DNA from: JANJTY01 sp038257155
GTDB lineage: Bacteria > Pseudomonadota > Gammaproteobacteria > Xanthomonadales > Xanthomonadaceae
DNA: 64,000 nucleotides
Direction of reading: 5' to 3'
Assembly: GCA_038257155.1 (NCBI GenBank)
Contig: JBBSJP010000023.1
Coordinates: 1-64,000 of the forward strand
Part shown: positions 34,870-42,535 of the stretch, piece after piece
Numbering within the stretch: position 1 is the stretch's first letter
Layout of the letters: each line of letters starts with the position of its first letter
The notes under the pieces: generated by a model
Databases searched by the model: none
What the model saw: only the letters and a program-made list of their open reading frames with translations
What the model was told of the DNA's origin: nothing
Translations under genes and position numbers: made by a program

Positions 34870-35181
34870 ATGAATGCCGCTGTCGCTCCCCACCTGGCCC
34901 TGATCCTGTTCCTGCCCTGGTACGCCGTGCTCGCATGGCTGTTCTGGCGTGCGATGGCGAGCGGCGCGAACGCGCGGCGCAAGCTGGCTGTCCTCGCATT
35001 CATCGCGTTCGCATTCCTCGCCGCAGCTGTGGCTGGTGTATGGGCCCACGACAACGCCGATACGTCGGTTGGAGCGCTGTGGAAGCAGCTGTTTGCCAGT
35101 TCGGTTGGGTATGGCGCGTTCTTGTCGGGCTTGCTTGCGGGATTTGTTGCGCTGCGGCGGTTGAAGGCTACGACGAAGTGA
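34870..35181 (+). CDS. Small hypothetical membrane protein
   Basis: 103 residues with about three hydrophobic segments (LALILFLPWYAVLAWLFW, LAVLAFIAFAFLAAAVAGV and VGYGAFLSGLLAGFVAL). It starts three bases after the DUF2909-like gene, so it is in the same operon as the MocR-like gene. I do not recognise a family. It may work with its two-helix neighbour in the membrane. Confidence 0.7.
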   Translation: MNAAVAPHLALILFLPWYAVLAWLFWRAMASGANARRKLAVLAFIAFAFLAAAVAGVWAHDNADTSVGALWKQLFASSVGYGAFLSGLLAGFVALRRLKATTK

Positions 35182-35401
35182 TGGTCGTACCAGCTGGGAG
35201 GCCTCGCTGAAGCAGACCTCGGCACTTGGCAATCGATCAGGGGGCATCGGGGTAGGGGCGCTTTCGACCCAAGACGGGTGCGCCCAGGCTGGTCATCCAG
35301 TTCCGATGCGGGCTGATCGAGTGGCGCGCCCAGGCTTCGATGGCATTGCATGCCCAAAACCATGCAGACTGCGCGCCATTCTTGATGACCCGGAGTACCA
35401 C

Positions 35402-35899
35402 ATGCCAAGACTGCTTGGTCTTTTGCTGGCCCTGCTGCTCGCTTCCTGTTCTTCCGGGCCAGATCTGCAGATTCCCGAGGGCGTGGTGAAGTTCGAACTT
35501 TACGAGATGGTGACCACCATCAATCCCCTGTGGGATCCGGTGGAGCGGGCAGTGACTGACGTCCGCTTGCTGGCGGGACGCAGGGTCTCGGAAGACCGCT
35601 ATGAGTTCGACGCGGAGTACGAAGTGCTGAGCATCACCACGCGCGAACCGATCAGCGCGACCGAAGTGCAGCGTATGGCTGATTCAATGCGCAGCCAGGG
35701 CCGCGAGCCGGAGTGGAAGCGCATGGAAGCACAGCGCAAAGCCGCCGAGCAGTACCTGGCCGAGCGCGTCGGCGACATGAAGCCCGGCGAGAAGCGTTGG
35801 TTTCGCGACACGTTCGTGCTGGTCCGCCGAGGCGAGCATTGGATACCGGGACCACCGTTCGATCCAGCAGCCCCCGGCGGCGCCGCAACGACGCCCTGA
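35402..35899 (+). CDS. Hypothetical lipoprotein
   Basis: The 165-residue protein has a lipoprotein signal (MPRLLGLLLALLLASC, acylated Cys16). The rest is polar, alpha/beta in appearance, ending in a Pro/Ala-rich tail. The open frame extends upstream but the lipobox fixes the start at ATG 35402. No known domain is recognised, and no operon partner is evident; a dispersed hairpin element follows about 60 bases downstream. Confidence 0.7.
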   Translation: MPRLLGLLLALLLASCSSGPDLQIPEGVVKFELYEMVTTINPLWDPVERAVTDVRLLAGRRVSEDRYEFDAEYEVLSITTREPISATEVQRMADSMRSQGREPEWKRMEAQRKAAEQYLAERVGDMKPGEKRWFRDTFVLVRRGEHWIPGPPFDPAAPGGAATTP

Positions 35900-35959
35900 T
35901 TAGCGGCACTATCGGGGGTAGGGCAGGGTAGTCGCCCCACCCCCGTCTAACGCGCTCCT

Positions 35960-36052
35960 GGAGGGCGGATCTTGATCCGCCACTGCGGCAATGCTCGGCA
36001 CGAAGCCGTTCCGCTCCAGCCTCCAGCAGCGGCGCATCAAGATGCGCCCTCC
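35960..36052. repeat. Dispersed 93-bp double-hairpin element, copy 3
   Basis: Left arm GGAGGGCGGATCTTGATCCG, centre GAAGCCGTTCCGCTCC, right arm GGCGCATCAAGATGCGCC, nearly identical to the copies at 28320 and 32497. Confidence 0.9.
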
Positions 36053-36146
36053 AATGGCATCAACCTTCGAGCAGCTGCCCGACCGCGGTGATCACCCGTT
36101 GCTGGCTGGCTCGAGGCGGGCACATTGGACAGCCCGCCCTTGCCGG

Positions 36147-36755
36147 TCATGCAACAAGTGCCTCTACGTAGGGCCGCATCACCGCCTGCACGCGGCAGGC
36201 CTGCGCCATTAGGTGAAGTTCGTCCAGCGTGAAGCGACGTTCACGCCAGCCTTCGCGCAGCGCTTCAAGTGCCACGTCCAGCCCGATGCGATGACGGAAC
36301 TTGAAACAGTCCGCCACCGTCTTCGCCACCGAGTACACGCGGATTTCTCCGCCTGGGCCAGCATGCCGTTCCACACCCTCGGTGAACGACGCACCGGAAA
36401 GGTACACCGCGCGGATCACGGGATAGCCCGCCGCCGGTGGTCGCGCGCCCTTGGGCAGCGCCAGCCACACCGCGGCGGGCGCCTGGGTGGTTATGCGGTG
36501 GAACAGCAGGGCGGTGAGCAGGCAGAGCACGCCTCTGGGATGCTGGTGCAGAGCGAGTGTCCAGCCGTCCGCCTCGGAAACATCGTCTGCTCTGGCGTAA
36601 ACGCCGCGACGAAGTCGAACGATCTCGCCCTCCTGCATCAACTGCTTCAGCGCCCGAAACAGCGTGGCGCGCGACAGACCAGAATCGACCAGGTCGCTGG
36701 TCGCGATCTGGCCCCGGCGCTGAAGTGCTCGGCGCAGAATCCGGAGAGCGTCCAT
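36147..36755 (-). CDS. AbiEi-like antitoxin/transcription regulator, without its toxin
   Basis: The 202-residue protein has an N-terminal winged helix (LRRALQRRGQIATSDLVDSG, then LSRATLFRALKQLMQEGEIV and RLRRGVYA) and the C-terminal AbiEi-type domain (SVAKTVADCFKFRHRIGLDV, ALEALREGW). AbiEi proteins are antitoxins of type IV systems and repress their own promoter. A cognate AbiEii nucleotidyltransferase gene is not visible on either side. An inverted repeat just upstream is the likely autoregulatory operator, which also supports the ATG at 36755 over an in-frame upstream ATG that would lie inside that operator. Confidence 0.82.
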   Translation of the reverse strand: MDALRILRRALQRRGQIATSDLVDSGLSRATLFRALKQLMQEGEIVRLRRGVYARADDVSEADGWTLALHQHPRGVLCLLTALLFHRITTQAPAAVWLALPKGARPPAAGYPVIRAVYLSGASFTEGVERHAGPGGEIRVYSVAKTVADCFKFRHRIGLDVALEALREGWRERRFTLDELHLMAQACRVQAVMRPYVEALVA

Positions 36756-36767
36756 GAAACGTTTTGT

Positions 36768-36789
36768 CGTTACTTGTTGGTAAGTAACG
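36768..36789. promoter_or_regulatory. Candidate AbiEi operator, 8-bp inverted repeat
   Basis: CGTTACTT at 36768-36775 and AAGTAACG at 36782-36789 are perfect complements separated by six bases, 12 bases upstream of the AbiEi-like ATG. AbiEi antitoxins are known to bind inverted repeats in their own promoter, so this is the expected site. Confidence 0.7.
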
Positions 36790-36988
36790 CCGATAGTCTC
36801 ACCAAGTGGCCCTGTTCGCAATGGAAAGGAATCCGCGCGCTGGCACCGGGTCGACCTCGATTCCCCAAGCCCTTGCTTGGTGGTTCCTGGGTGTGGCGGA
36901 GACACCTGGGTAATCCGGCCTGTGCTTGACCTGCATCAGCGTCGCCAACGTCGCCCCGCAGCACACTCCTCATCCAACCACTGGATGC

Positions 36989-37240
36989 ATGGATAAGCAC
37001 ATGGAGTTCCGAATTGCCACGGGCACGCACGACGTCGATCTTGCCGCAGTTGAGAATGCCCTGCTGGCGGCAGATCCCGCAGCGCTGGTCGACATCAATC
37101 AGGCGACCAGCATGCTGCGAATCTCGACATCCCTGAGCGCCGGCGAACTGGCCAAAGCGGTCGGCCAGGCGGGCCTGCCAACCTCGCCAGAAAGCATCTT
37201 CCAGCTGCAATCGGAATGCTGCGGCGGCTGCGGCGGGTAG
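36989..37240 (+). CDS. Small HMA-like protein with CCGGCGG tail
   Basis: An 83-residue protein with a beta-alpha-beta-beta-alpha pattern reminiscent of heavy-metal-associated domains (MEFRIATGTHDVDLAAVENA, then ALVDINQATSMLRISTSLSA). The usual N-terminal CxxC is absent. Instead three cysteines sit in the terminal ECCGGCGG, a plausible metal-binding tail. The start at ATG 36989 is chosen because the pattern begins there; an upstream in-frame start is possible. No metal transporter is adjacent. Confidence 0.6.
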   Translation: MDKHMEFRIATGTHDVDLAAVENALLAADPAALVDINQATSMLRISTSLSAGELAKAVGQAGLPTSPESIFQLQSECCGGCGG

Positions 37241-37300
37241 GGCGGCAGGAAGCAAATCTGCAGACGTTTCCCCGTCAGCATCCTCACACAACCCCTGGTT

Positions 37301-37340
37301 GCTCCGCGACAGCGGAACGCCAACGGCGTGCTGAAAGCTC
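37301..37340. repeat. 40-bp dispersed repeat
   Basis: Direct-orientation copy of the element at 32616-32655, located between the HMA-like gene and the PIN toxin gene. Confidence 0.88.
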
Positions 37341-37357
37341 CTGCACTGTGCGAGTGG

Positions 37358-37765
37358 TCAAACGGCTGCCACGCCCACGCCAGCGAGGCGGGCGGCCTCG
37401 GCGAGTGCGGCGTCTTGGGTCGCTATCGGCAGTTGTCGTCGCAGGGCAAGATCCAGATAGGCAGCGTCGTAACTGGACAGGTCATATCGCAGCGCCAGCG
37501 CAAGCACATTGGCTGCGTCCGGAGGATCCGGGTCAATGTCAATTGGAAGCATCTGTAACTGCGCGATTGCTTCCTGCGCCTGCTGAGCGTTCATCCGGCC
37601 GCGCTTGCAGGCAGTGCGCAGGACGTTCGTGTACTCCAATCGCAGCAGCGCAGGCGCCACGGCGCGCTCTTGCTGCAACCGTTTGGCGATGGCGTCGCTG
37701 TAGGGCGAGCTCTGATTGGCCAGGAACCAGCCGCAGACAACAGAATTGTCCAGTACCAAGGCCAT
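37358..37765 (-). CDS. PIN-domain toxin (VapC-like ribonuclease)
   Basis: The 135-residue protein carries the PIN acidic residues: LVLDNSVV (first Asp), RLEYTNVL (Glu), SSYDAAYLDLAL (Asp) and IATQDAAL (final Asp). These bind Mg2+ and cleave RNA. The ATG overlaps the antitoxin stop by one base (TGATG), the normal antitoxin-then-toxin coupling. It is likely intact. Confidence 0.88.
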   Translation of the reverse strand: MALVLDNSVVCGWFLANQSSPYSDAIAKRLQQERAVAPALLRLEYTNVLRTACKRGRMNAQQAQEAIAQLQMLPIDIDPDPPDAANVLALALRYDLSSYDAAYLDLALRRQLPIATQDAALAEAARLAGVGVAAV

Positions 37766-38013
37766 CAGGAAAGGCCATCGCGCGCGATGGCCTTGAGATC
37801 GCCTTCCAGACTCACTTGGCTGCGCAGCAAGCCGAGCTGGCGAAAGGCTTCTGATACGCGGGCGCGCTGTGCAGTGGCATCTACCGCGCCAGCCGCAACC
37901 AGGCGCACTACCGGTTTGCCGCGCCGGGTGACGGCAATCTCTTCGCCCGCCTCGACCCGGGCGATGAGCTCGGAGAGGCGGTTCTTGGCTTCGGCGACTG
38001 GGATGTTTATCAC
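37765..38013 (-). CDS. Phd/YefM-family antitoxin
   Basis: An 82-residue protein opening with INIPVAEAKNRLSELIARVE and EIAVTRRGKPVVRLV, the DNA-binding fold of Phd/YefM antitoxins. The C-terminal tail should wrap the PIN toxin encoded immediately downstream. The start is GTG at 38013. A 12-bp palindrome lies 20 bases upstream and is the likely autoregulatory site. Confidence 0.88.
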   Translation of the reverse strand: MINIPVAEAKNRLSELIARVEAGEEIAVTRRGKPVVRLVAAGAVDATAQRARVSEAFRQLGLLRSQVSLEGDLKAIARDGLS

Positions 38014-38032
38014 GTCTAGACTCCGGTACGTA

Positions 38033-38044
38033 ATAGCTAGCTAT
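38033..38044. promoter_or_regulatory. Candidate Phd operator palindrome ATAGCTAGCTAT
   Basis: A perfect 12-bp palindrome 20 bases upstream of the antitoxin GTG. Phd/YefM antitoxins repress their operons by binding short palindromes next to the start. Confidence 0.6.
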
Positions 38045-38206
38045 CATTGTGGTACTTGTTGCTCGTAAGTCAAGGGCCAGCGTTGGGGCGTCACCTTGCA
38101 TCAGTGCAAAGCCAGCTCTACTGGGGCAGGGATGTTGATGAATCGGTGCTGCTGCCTAGCGTGGCGGTCGCGGTAATCAGCGTCACTGGGCTAATCGCAC
38201 CGGTTA

Positions 38207-38245
38207 GCTCCGCGACAGCGGAACACCATCGGCGTGCTGAAAGTC
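38207..38245. repeat. 40-bp dispersed repeat, diverged copy
   Basis: GCTCCGCGACAGCGGAACAC followed by CATCGGCGTGCTGAAAG; it differs at a few bases from the copies at 32616 and 37301. Confidence 0.82.
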
Positions 38246-38447
38246 CTACATGGATCGCGCAGGTGTTGAAGCCCCCGCAGCCAGGTAGGAGCCGACGTGT
38301 CGGCGACCGCAGCCCATGGCCCGCCACAACTCCTTCCACCACCGCGTCAACCCCGCTCTTGGAGGGCGCTGCTCCTGCGGCGCCGCTCTCCATCAATCCA
38401 AGCGCAGCCGCGCAGGAGCACGGCCCTCCAATGGCCAGAGCATCCAC

Positions 38448-38638
38448 GCGCCAGCTCCTGCATCGCCTGCCACGCCTTTGCCAGCTTCGGCGCCGACAGC
38501 CAGCCCCAATACCGCCGCCACACTCATCCGTTCGTCCTGAGCGTAGGCCCGCAGGGCCGAAGTCGAAGGACCCAGTCGTTCGACAAGCAGAACTCCCCCC
38601 ACATCCCCGCACGTCTCCGCTCCATGGAGCCTGGATAA
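38448..38638 (+). pseudogene. Left-hand fragment of the cytochrome c gene 3' end
   Basis: Bases 38448-38508 closely match 39771-39831 of the cytochrome gene and in one frame encode SSCIACHAFASFGADSQP, including the haem CxxCH. The frame then runs into CCGTTCGTCCTGAG-type repeat sequence and stops at 38638. It has no start or N-terminal part, so it is a remnant or misplaced duplicate. Confidence 0.75.
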
Positions 38639-38779
38639 GCGCAGCGCATCCGGGACAAGCACGCGCAAGCACGAGTGCCCACATCGCAACGCAACTCAGT
38701 CCGAAAACCCCTGATCGAATCCCCCGCGCAAAACCGAGTAAGGAAACAAGCCCCATCCGAACGGGCCGGAGCCACACGA

Positions 38780-39946
38780 ATGCGCACAACCGTTCTCGCC
38801 GCAGCCATCACCCTTGGCCTGGCCGTCGCCGCCCCCACCCAAGCCGCCGAATCCTCCCCCGTAGTCAAAACCGCCCGAGCCGGCCCCGTCGACAACAGCA
38901 GCCAGAACTCCGACGAATTCATCTGGAATCTATTCACCCAGTTCACCGCGCTGGCCGATCCGGGCACTGCGCGACCCGTGGTGTTCGAAACCTGGGCCTC
39001 GGATGCCGACACCTTCAGCAAAACCCCAGCCTGGCCCGCGCCCGATGCCGGGCGGCGCTTTCAGTCCAGCCCCTTGCGCGCGGCAACCACGGCGCATGGC
39101 GGACCGGTGGACATTCCCTGCAGCACGCCCGGCAATGCCGCGGTGGGCGGCTTTCCCACCAGCGGCACGCCCACGCCCTGCATCGCCGAGGAAGTGCGGC
39201 GCAACCGGCCGCAGTTCGACTACATCGTCGGCAACGGACTGAACACGCAAACCGGCCTCGCCGCCGCGCACGCCAAGGGCATGGACGTGCAGATGCCCAC
39301 CGAAGCGATTGCGGTAAAGGGCGACTGGGTGCCGGTGCAGACCCTGCTGCAGTGGATCCCGTCAATCGGCAGCCTGGATAAGCTGCGCACCCTTTACTAC
39401 ACCGATGTATCGGACGGCGTGGAATACGCCGTGGTCTCGATGCACGTCAGCAGCCGGCAGAACCCCAACTGGGTTTGGGGCAGCTTCGAGCACCGCCTCA
39501 CCCCCGGCCGCTGCGACGACCTCGGTTGCTTCGACAGCTTCGGCGCCACGGTGCCCGAAGTGATGCCCAACCGCAGCGCCATCAACACCGACTACGGCCC
39601 CTGCGACAAGACCGAAGCCCTGCAGACCCTGATGCAACAGGCCGGGCTATCACCCGTGTGGCAGAACTACTGTCTCAAATCCACCCAGGTGGACTACGTC
39701 GCCCCCGACGGTACTCCCAGCGTGCTCGGCAACGCCGTGATCGAACGCATCGTCGGCAACGGCACCGTCGCCGCCAGCTCCTGCATCGCCTGCCACGCCT
39801 ACGCCAGCTTCGGCGCCAACGGCCAGCCCAGCAAGGCCGCCGTCGCCATGCTGCCCTACAACCCCACCGGCGCCCCGATCCCGGCCGTGCTGGAGGGATC
39901 GCTGCAGTTTGATTTCATGTGGGGGGTGTTGTTGGCGCCGGAGTGA
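38780..39946 (+). CDS. Periplasmic mono-haem c-type cytochrome-like protein
   Basis: The 388-residue protein has a signal peptide (VLAAAITLGLAVAAPTQAAE). A long domain I cannot assign contains several cysteines (VDIPCSTPG, RCDDLGCFDS, YGPCDKTE). A single haem-binding motif CIACH lies about 50 residues before the C-terminus. It is probably an exported haem protein with redox or sensing function. An ATG 35 codons upstream exists but would precede the signal peptide. Pieces of its 3' end occur on both sides (38448 and 41582), so this locus has been duplicated and rearranged. Confidence 0.7.
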   Translation: MRTTVLAAAITLGLAVAAPTQAAESSPVVKTARAGPVDNSSQNSDEFIWNLFTQFTALADPGTARPVVFETWASDADTFSKTPAWPAPDAGRRFQSSPLRAATTAHGGPVDIPCSTPGNAAVGGFPTSGTPTPCIAEEVRRNRPQFDYIVGNGLNTQTGLAAAHAKGMDVQMPTEAIAVKGDWVPVQTLLQWIPSIGSLDKLRTLYYTDVSDGVEYAVVSMHVSSRQNPNWVWGSFEHRLTPGRCDDLGCFDSFGATVPEVMPNRSAINTDYGPCDKTEALQTLMQQAGLSPVWQNYCLKSTQVDYVAPDGTPSVLGNAVIERIVGNGTVAASSCIACHAYASFGANGQPSKAAVAMLPYNPTGAPIPAVLEGSLQFDFMWGVLLAPE

Positions 39947-40019
39947 GGGCAGCGTCAGCGCATCAACATGGCGTGCTGCGGGCGCACACCGTCAGTTCGA
40001 ATACTGCAGTGGAGGATTC

Positions 40020-40730
40020 ATGCCAAGACCGGCATCCGACAAGGGCGACCTGGCCTTCTATGTCTTTGTCGAGGACATTGAGGCGCTCGACTGGGAGAAC
40101 TCGTCCTCCTTTGAGCAGTCACTACCAGCGGGCATGAAAGCAGCCCTAACCGCGCGAAGGGCCGGAGACCATTCCGAACCGACCCATCTGGTCTGGCTGG
40201 ATGCTATCGAGCAGAACCACTTCGATTCACTGAACTGGGCAGACGAAGCCTGCGAAGTGAATAACCCCACGCAGGGCGCACAGCGACGCGCAGACTTGCT
40301 GACCCTGGATCCCGAGCGGATGCGCACGCTCATCCTGCTGGTCGACCCGCGAGCAGAGGATGCCGAGCTGTACTGCGACCTTCGCCGCGCCGCTTGGCAT
40401 CGCATCGTGATCGGCGACGGAGAGGGAACGCCGGTAGTCATCGCAAGCGATTTCGAGCAGGCGCTCGAAGGCGACAGCGAAGTACGAAACATGCTGGAGG
40501 CCGATGTCTGTATCGGTGAGCCCCTGCAGCGGCTCCTGAATGTGTTCAACGTCGATTTTGTTCCCGACCTTCGCCTTGATGAATACGGATCTCCGGTCCA
40601 GAACAGAAGCCCCGTGCCCGAAGAACCCCCAGGACTCATGGATCTGCTTGTGCGCGACGACGAGGGCGAAAGTGCGCACGACGGCAATGACCACTACAGG
40701 GAGCCTCCCATGCAAATGGTGGGCGACTAG
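40020..40730 (+). CDS. Acidic protein of unknown family, partner of the MBL protein
   Basis: A 236-residue, strongly acidic cytosolic protein starting at ATG 40020 after GGAGGA. No signal peptide or membrane segment is present. Alternating beta-strand-like segments (DLAFYVFVEDIEAL, THLVWLDAIE, MRTLILLVDPRAED, HRIVIGDGEGTPVVIASDFE) suggest an alpha/beta, Rossmann- or receiver-like fold, but I see no catalytic motif and do not recognise the family. The tail (about 180-236) is Pro/Asp-rich. It lies two bases before the metallo-beta-lactamase gene, so the two are almost certainly one functional unit, possibly sensor or inhibitor plus effector. Confidence 0.7.
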   Translation: MPRPASDKGDLAFYVFVEDIEALDWENSSSFEQSLPAGMKAALTARRAGDHSEPTHLVWLDAIEQNHFDSLNWADEACEVNNPTQGAQRRADLLTLDPERMRTLILLVDPRAEDAELYCDLRRAAWHRIVIGDGEGTPVVIASDFEQALEGDSEVRNMLEADVCIGEPLQRLLNVFNVDFVPDLRLDEYGSPVQNRSPVPEEPPGLMDLLVRDDEGESAHDGNDHYREPPMQMVGD

Positions 40731-40732
40731 CG

Positions 40733-41581
40733 ATGGTTACGATTGATGTCTCACGCTACATCGGCACAGTCGCGGCCGCATCGTCGCGCTTCTTCACTCA
40801 CACGGGCAGCAGCATCGCTGCCGCAAGGGTGTACGACGTGGGTCAGGGCGACTGCATTGGTGTCGAATCAGCACTGGGTGAGCTGCTCTGTTATGTCGAC
40901 TATGGCGGTCTGGGCGACCATCCTGATCGCACGGCACCACAGAACACGCCTTTGCGTCTGCCTGTCGTCAACAATGGGAGCGACGTTCCCATCGTCCTTA
41001 CCCACTGGGACAAAGACCATTGGTGGTCAGCTTGGCGCAAGAATCCAGGTGCCACCAAAGTTGGATGGCTGGTTCCCAGGCAGTGGATCGGACCTTCCGC
41101 AGCACGCTTCGCAGCACGCCTTGCACGAGCCGAATGCTGGCCAGAGCAGCTTGCCTCCCGCGCAGTCCGTTTCCAGTTTGGCACGCAGACAGCACTGGAA
41201 ATTCGCAAGTGCGCTTTGTTCGACCGCAAGGACCCGAACCAGGATCGCAACAAGTCAGGGCTGGTGGCCAAACTACTGGTGTTCGATGACTCTCGCAGAG
41301 TTCTTGGTGCTGTGTTGCTGCCGGGCGACTGCCCTTACGACTGGATTCCCGGACCAGGAACTAGTCTCACAGCCGCGCTGGCGTTCCACCACGGGTCGAG
41401 GGTCGGCTTCACCAAGTTCACTGCGGCCTCCATCCAGTCGGAAACCTGGGTGGGTTTTTCGTATGGCAACAACCGGTACGGGCATCCTTGCACCGCCAAC
41501 TACGAAGTATCCGAGTTGCCTTTCCTCCAAACGCCTGAATGTAGGGAATCGGCAAGTGAATTCTTCCGGTTGCAGCCTTGA
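40733..41581 (+). CDS. ComEC/Rec2-like metallo-beta-lactamase-fold hydrolase
   Basis: The 282-residue protein has AARVYDVGQGDCIGVES (typical of ComEC-type MBL domains) followed by VLTHWDKDHWWSA. That gives the HxDxDH metal motif with H91, D93, D95 and H96. Later come LLPGDCPYD (bridging Asp) and LAFHHGSRVG (final His). It lacks the membrane domain of ComEC, so it is a soluble hydrolase, probably nuclease or phosphodiesterase-like. Similar stand-alone MBL domains occur as effectors in bacterial conflict systems. Its stop codon falls at the start of a cytochrome gene remnant, so this two-gene unit was inserted at that locus. Confidence 0.8.
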   Translation: MVTIDVSRYIGTVAAASSRFFTHTGSSIAAARVYDVGQGDCIGVESALGELLCYVDYGGLGDHPDRTAPQNTPLRLPVVNNGSDVPIVLTHWDKDHWWSAWRKNPGATKVGWLVPRQWIGPSAARFAARLARAECWPEQLASRAVRFQFGTQTALEIRKCALFDRKDPNQDRNKSGLVAKLLVFDDSRRVLGAVLLPGDCPYDWIPGPGTSLTAALAFHHGSRVGFTKFTAASIQSETWVGFSYGNNRYGHPCTANYEVSELPFLQTPECRESASEFFRLQP

Positions 41582-41755
41582 TTCCGTCCAAGTGGATTCC
41601 GTCGCCCAGACGGGACACGCAGCGTGCTCGGTAACGGGGTGATCGAGCGCATCGTCTGCCACGCCTGCGTCAGCTTCAACGCCAACGGCCAACCCAACAA
41701 GTCTGCCGTCGCCATGCTGCCCTACAACCCCACCGGCGCGCCGATCACTTCAATC
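41582..41755 (+). pseudogene. Right-hand fragment of the cytochrome c gene 3' end
   Basis: The sequence aligns with about 39680-39880 of the cytochrome gene (GTGCTCGGTAACGG-GTGATC, then GCCATGCTGCCCTACAACCC), but a block of about 35 bases including most of the haem CxxCH is deleted. It begins right after the MBL stop. It is clearly a remnant and not expressed as a cytochrome. Confidence 0.85.
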
Positions 41756-41772
41756 AAACGAGGAAGATCCAC

Positions 41773-42285
41773 ATGAAAAGCAACTTCATTGTTAGAAGTC
41801 ATCCGAGTGGACGACTGACGCTAACCAAGGGCGTAGACGGTCATGGCCTTCCTTCGGATTGTGGAGGTCCGCTCTTTGCAAATCTTGATGCGGTCGAGTT
41901 TTACCGACATGTTGCGTTGAGTCTCGCCAAGGCGCACCAGGATGGCGAAGCCTTCACATACCGCGACGCCCTACAAGATGACAACAGCACCTCTCGCGAC
42001 GAAGAAATCGACGTACTACTTCACGACGTTGTCCCGGAGGTTGCGTTCTCGACGTTCGACTCTCACCACGTAATTCACCGCATCATGCACTGCCGTCAGC
42101 GCAGGTACGTTGCTCTGCTCGGATCATCGGCGAGCGAAACTCCTTTCCAAGACGTGCATGGCCGAATCGGCAAGCGATTGAAGGCCATGGCTGCTGAGCT
42201 AGGCCTGTCGGAGGGCGTCGCATCAGCCAGCCCCGACTTGTTCGGCAATGTGCAAAGCTGCGTTTCATACACTCGGCTCGTGTAG
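41773..42285 (+). CDS. Hypothetical protein in the defence island
   Basis: A 170-residue soluble protein with GAGGAAG before the ATG. No recognised motif; the middle has an acidic stretch (DDNSTSRDEEIDVLLHDVV) and the C-terminal half a short possible alpha/beta core (RRYVALLGSSASETPF). Its codon use is less GC-biased than the flanks, which fits a transferred gene. It lies between the MBL unit and mcrB with gaps on both sides, so membership in either system is unproven. Confidence 0.6.
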   Translation: MKSNFIVRSHPSGRLTLTKGVDGHGLPSDCGGPLFANLDAVEFYRHVALSLAKAHQDGEAFTYRDALQDDNSTSRDEEIDVLLHDVVPEVAFSTFDSHHVIHRIMHCRQRRYVALLGSSASETPFQDVHGRIGKRLKAMAAELGLSEGVASASPDLFGNVQSCVSYTRLV

Positions 42286-42535
42286 CAGGACGATGGGCAC
42301 GCAACCGGAATTGGACCTCTTCTGCACATTGAGCCGAAAGCCCAGACTGCAGTCGGCGCCTAAGTAGGGCAGCCCTAGCGCCCGCCGGCTCTGAGGACAC
42401 ACGCCTGGAACAGCCGCTGCTTGGGGAGTTCAAGCAGAGAATGTACTCTGGCCTCCGCTCTCGAAATTCCATGCGGCCATCCCGAACGCGAAAACGGATG
42501 AGCGCTTCTCCATCAGCGGAAAGGGGACCCACGCA

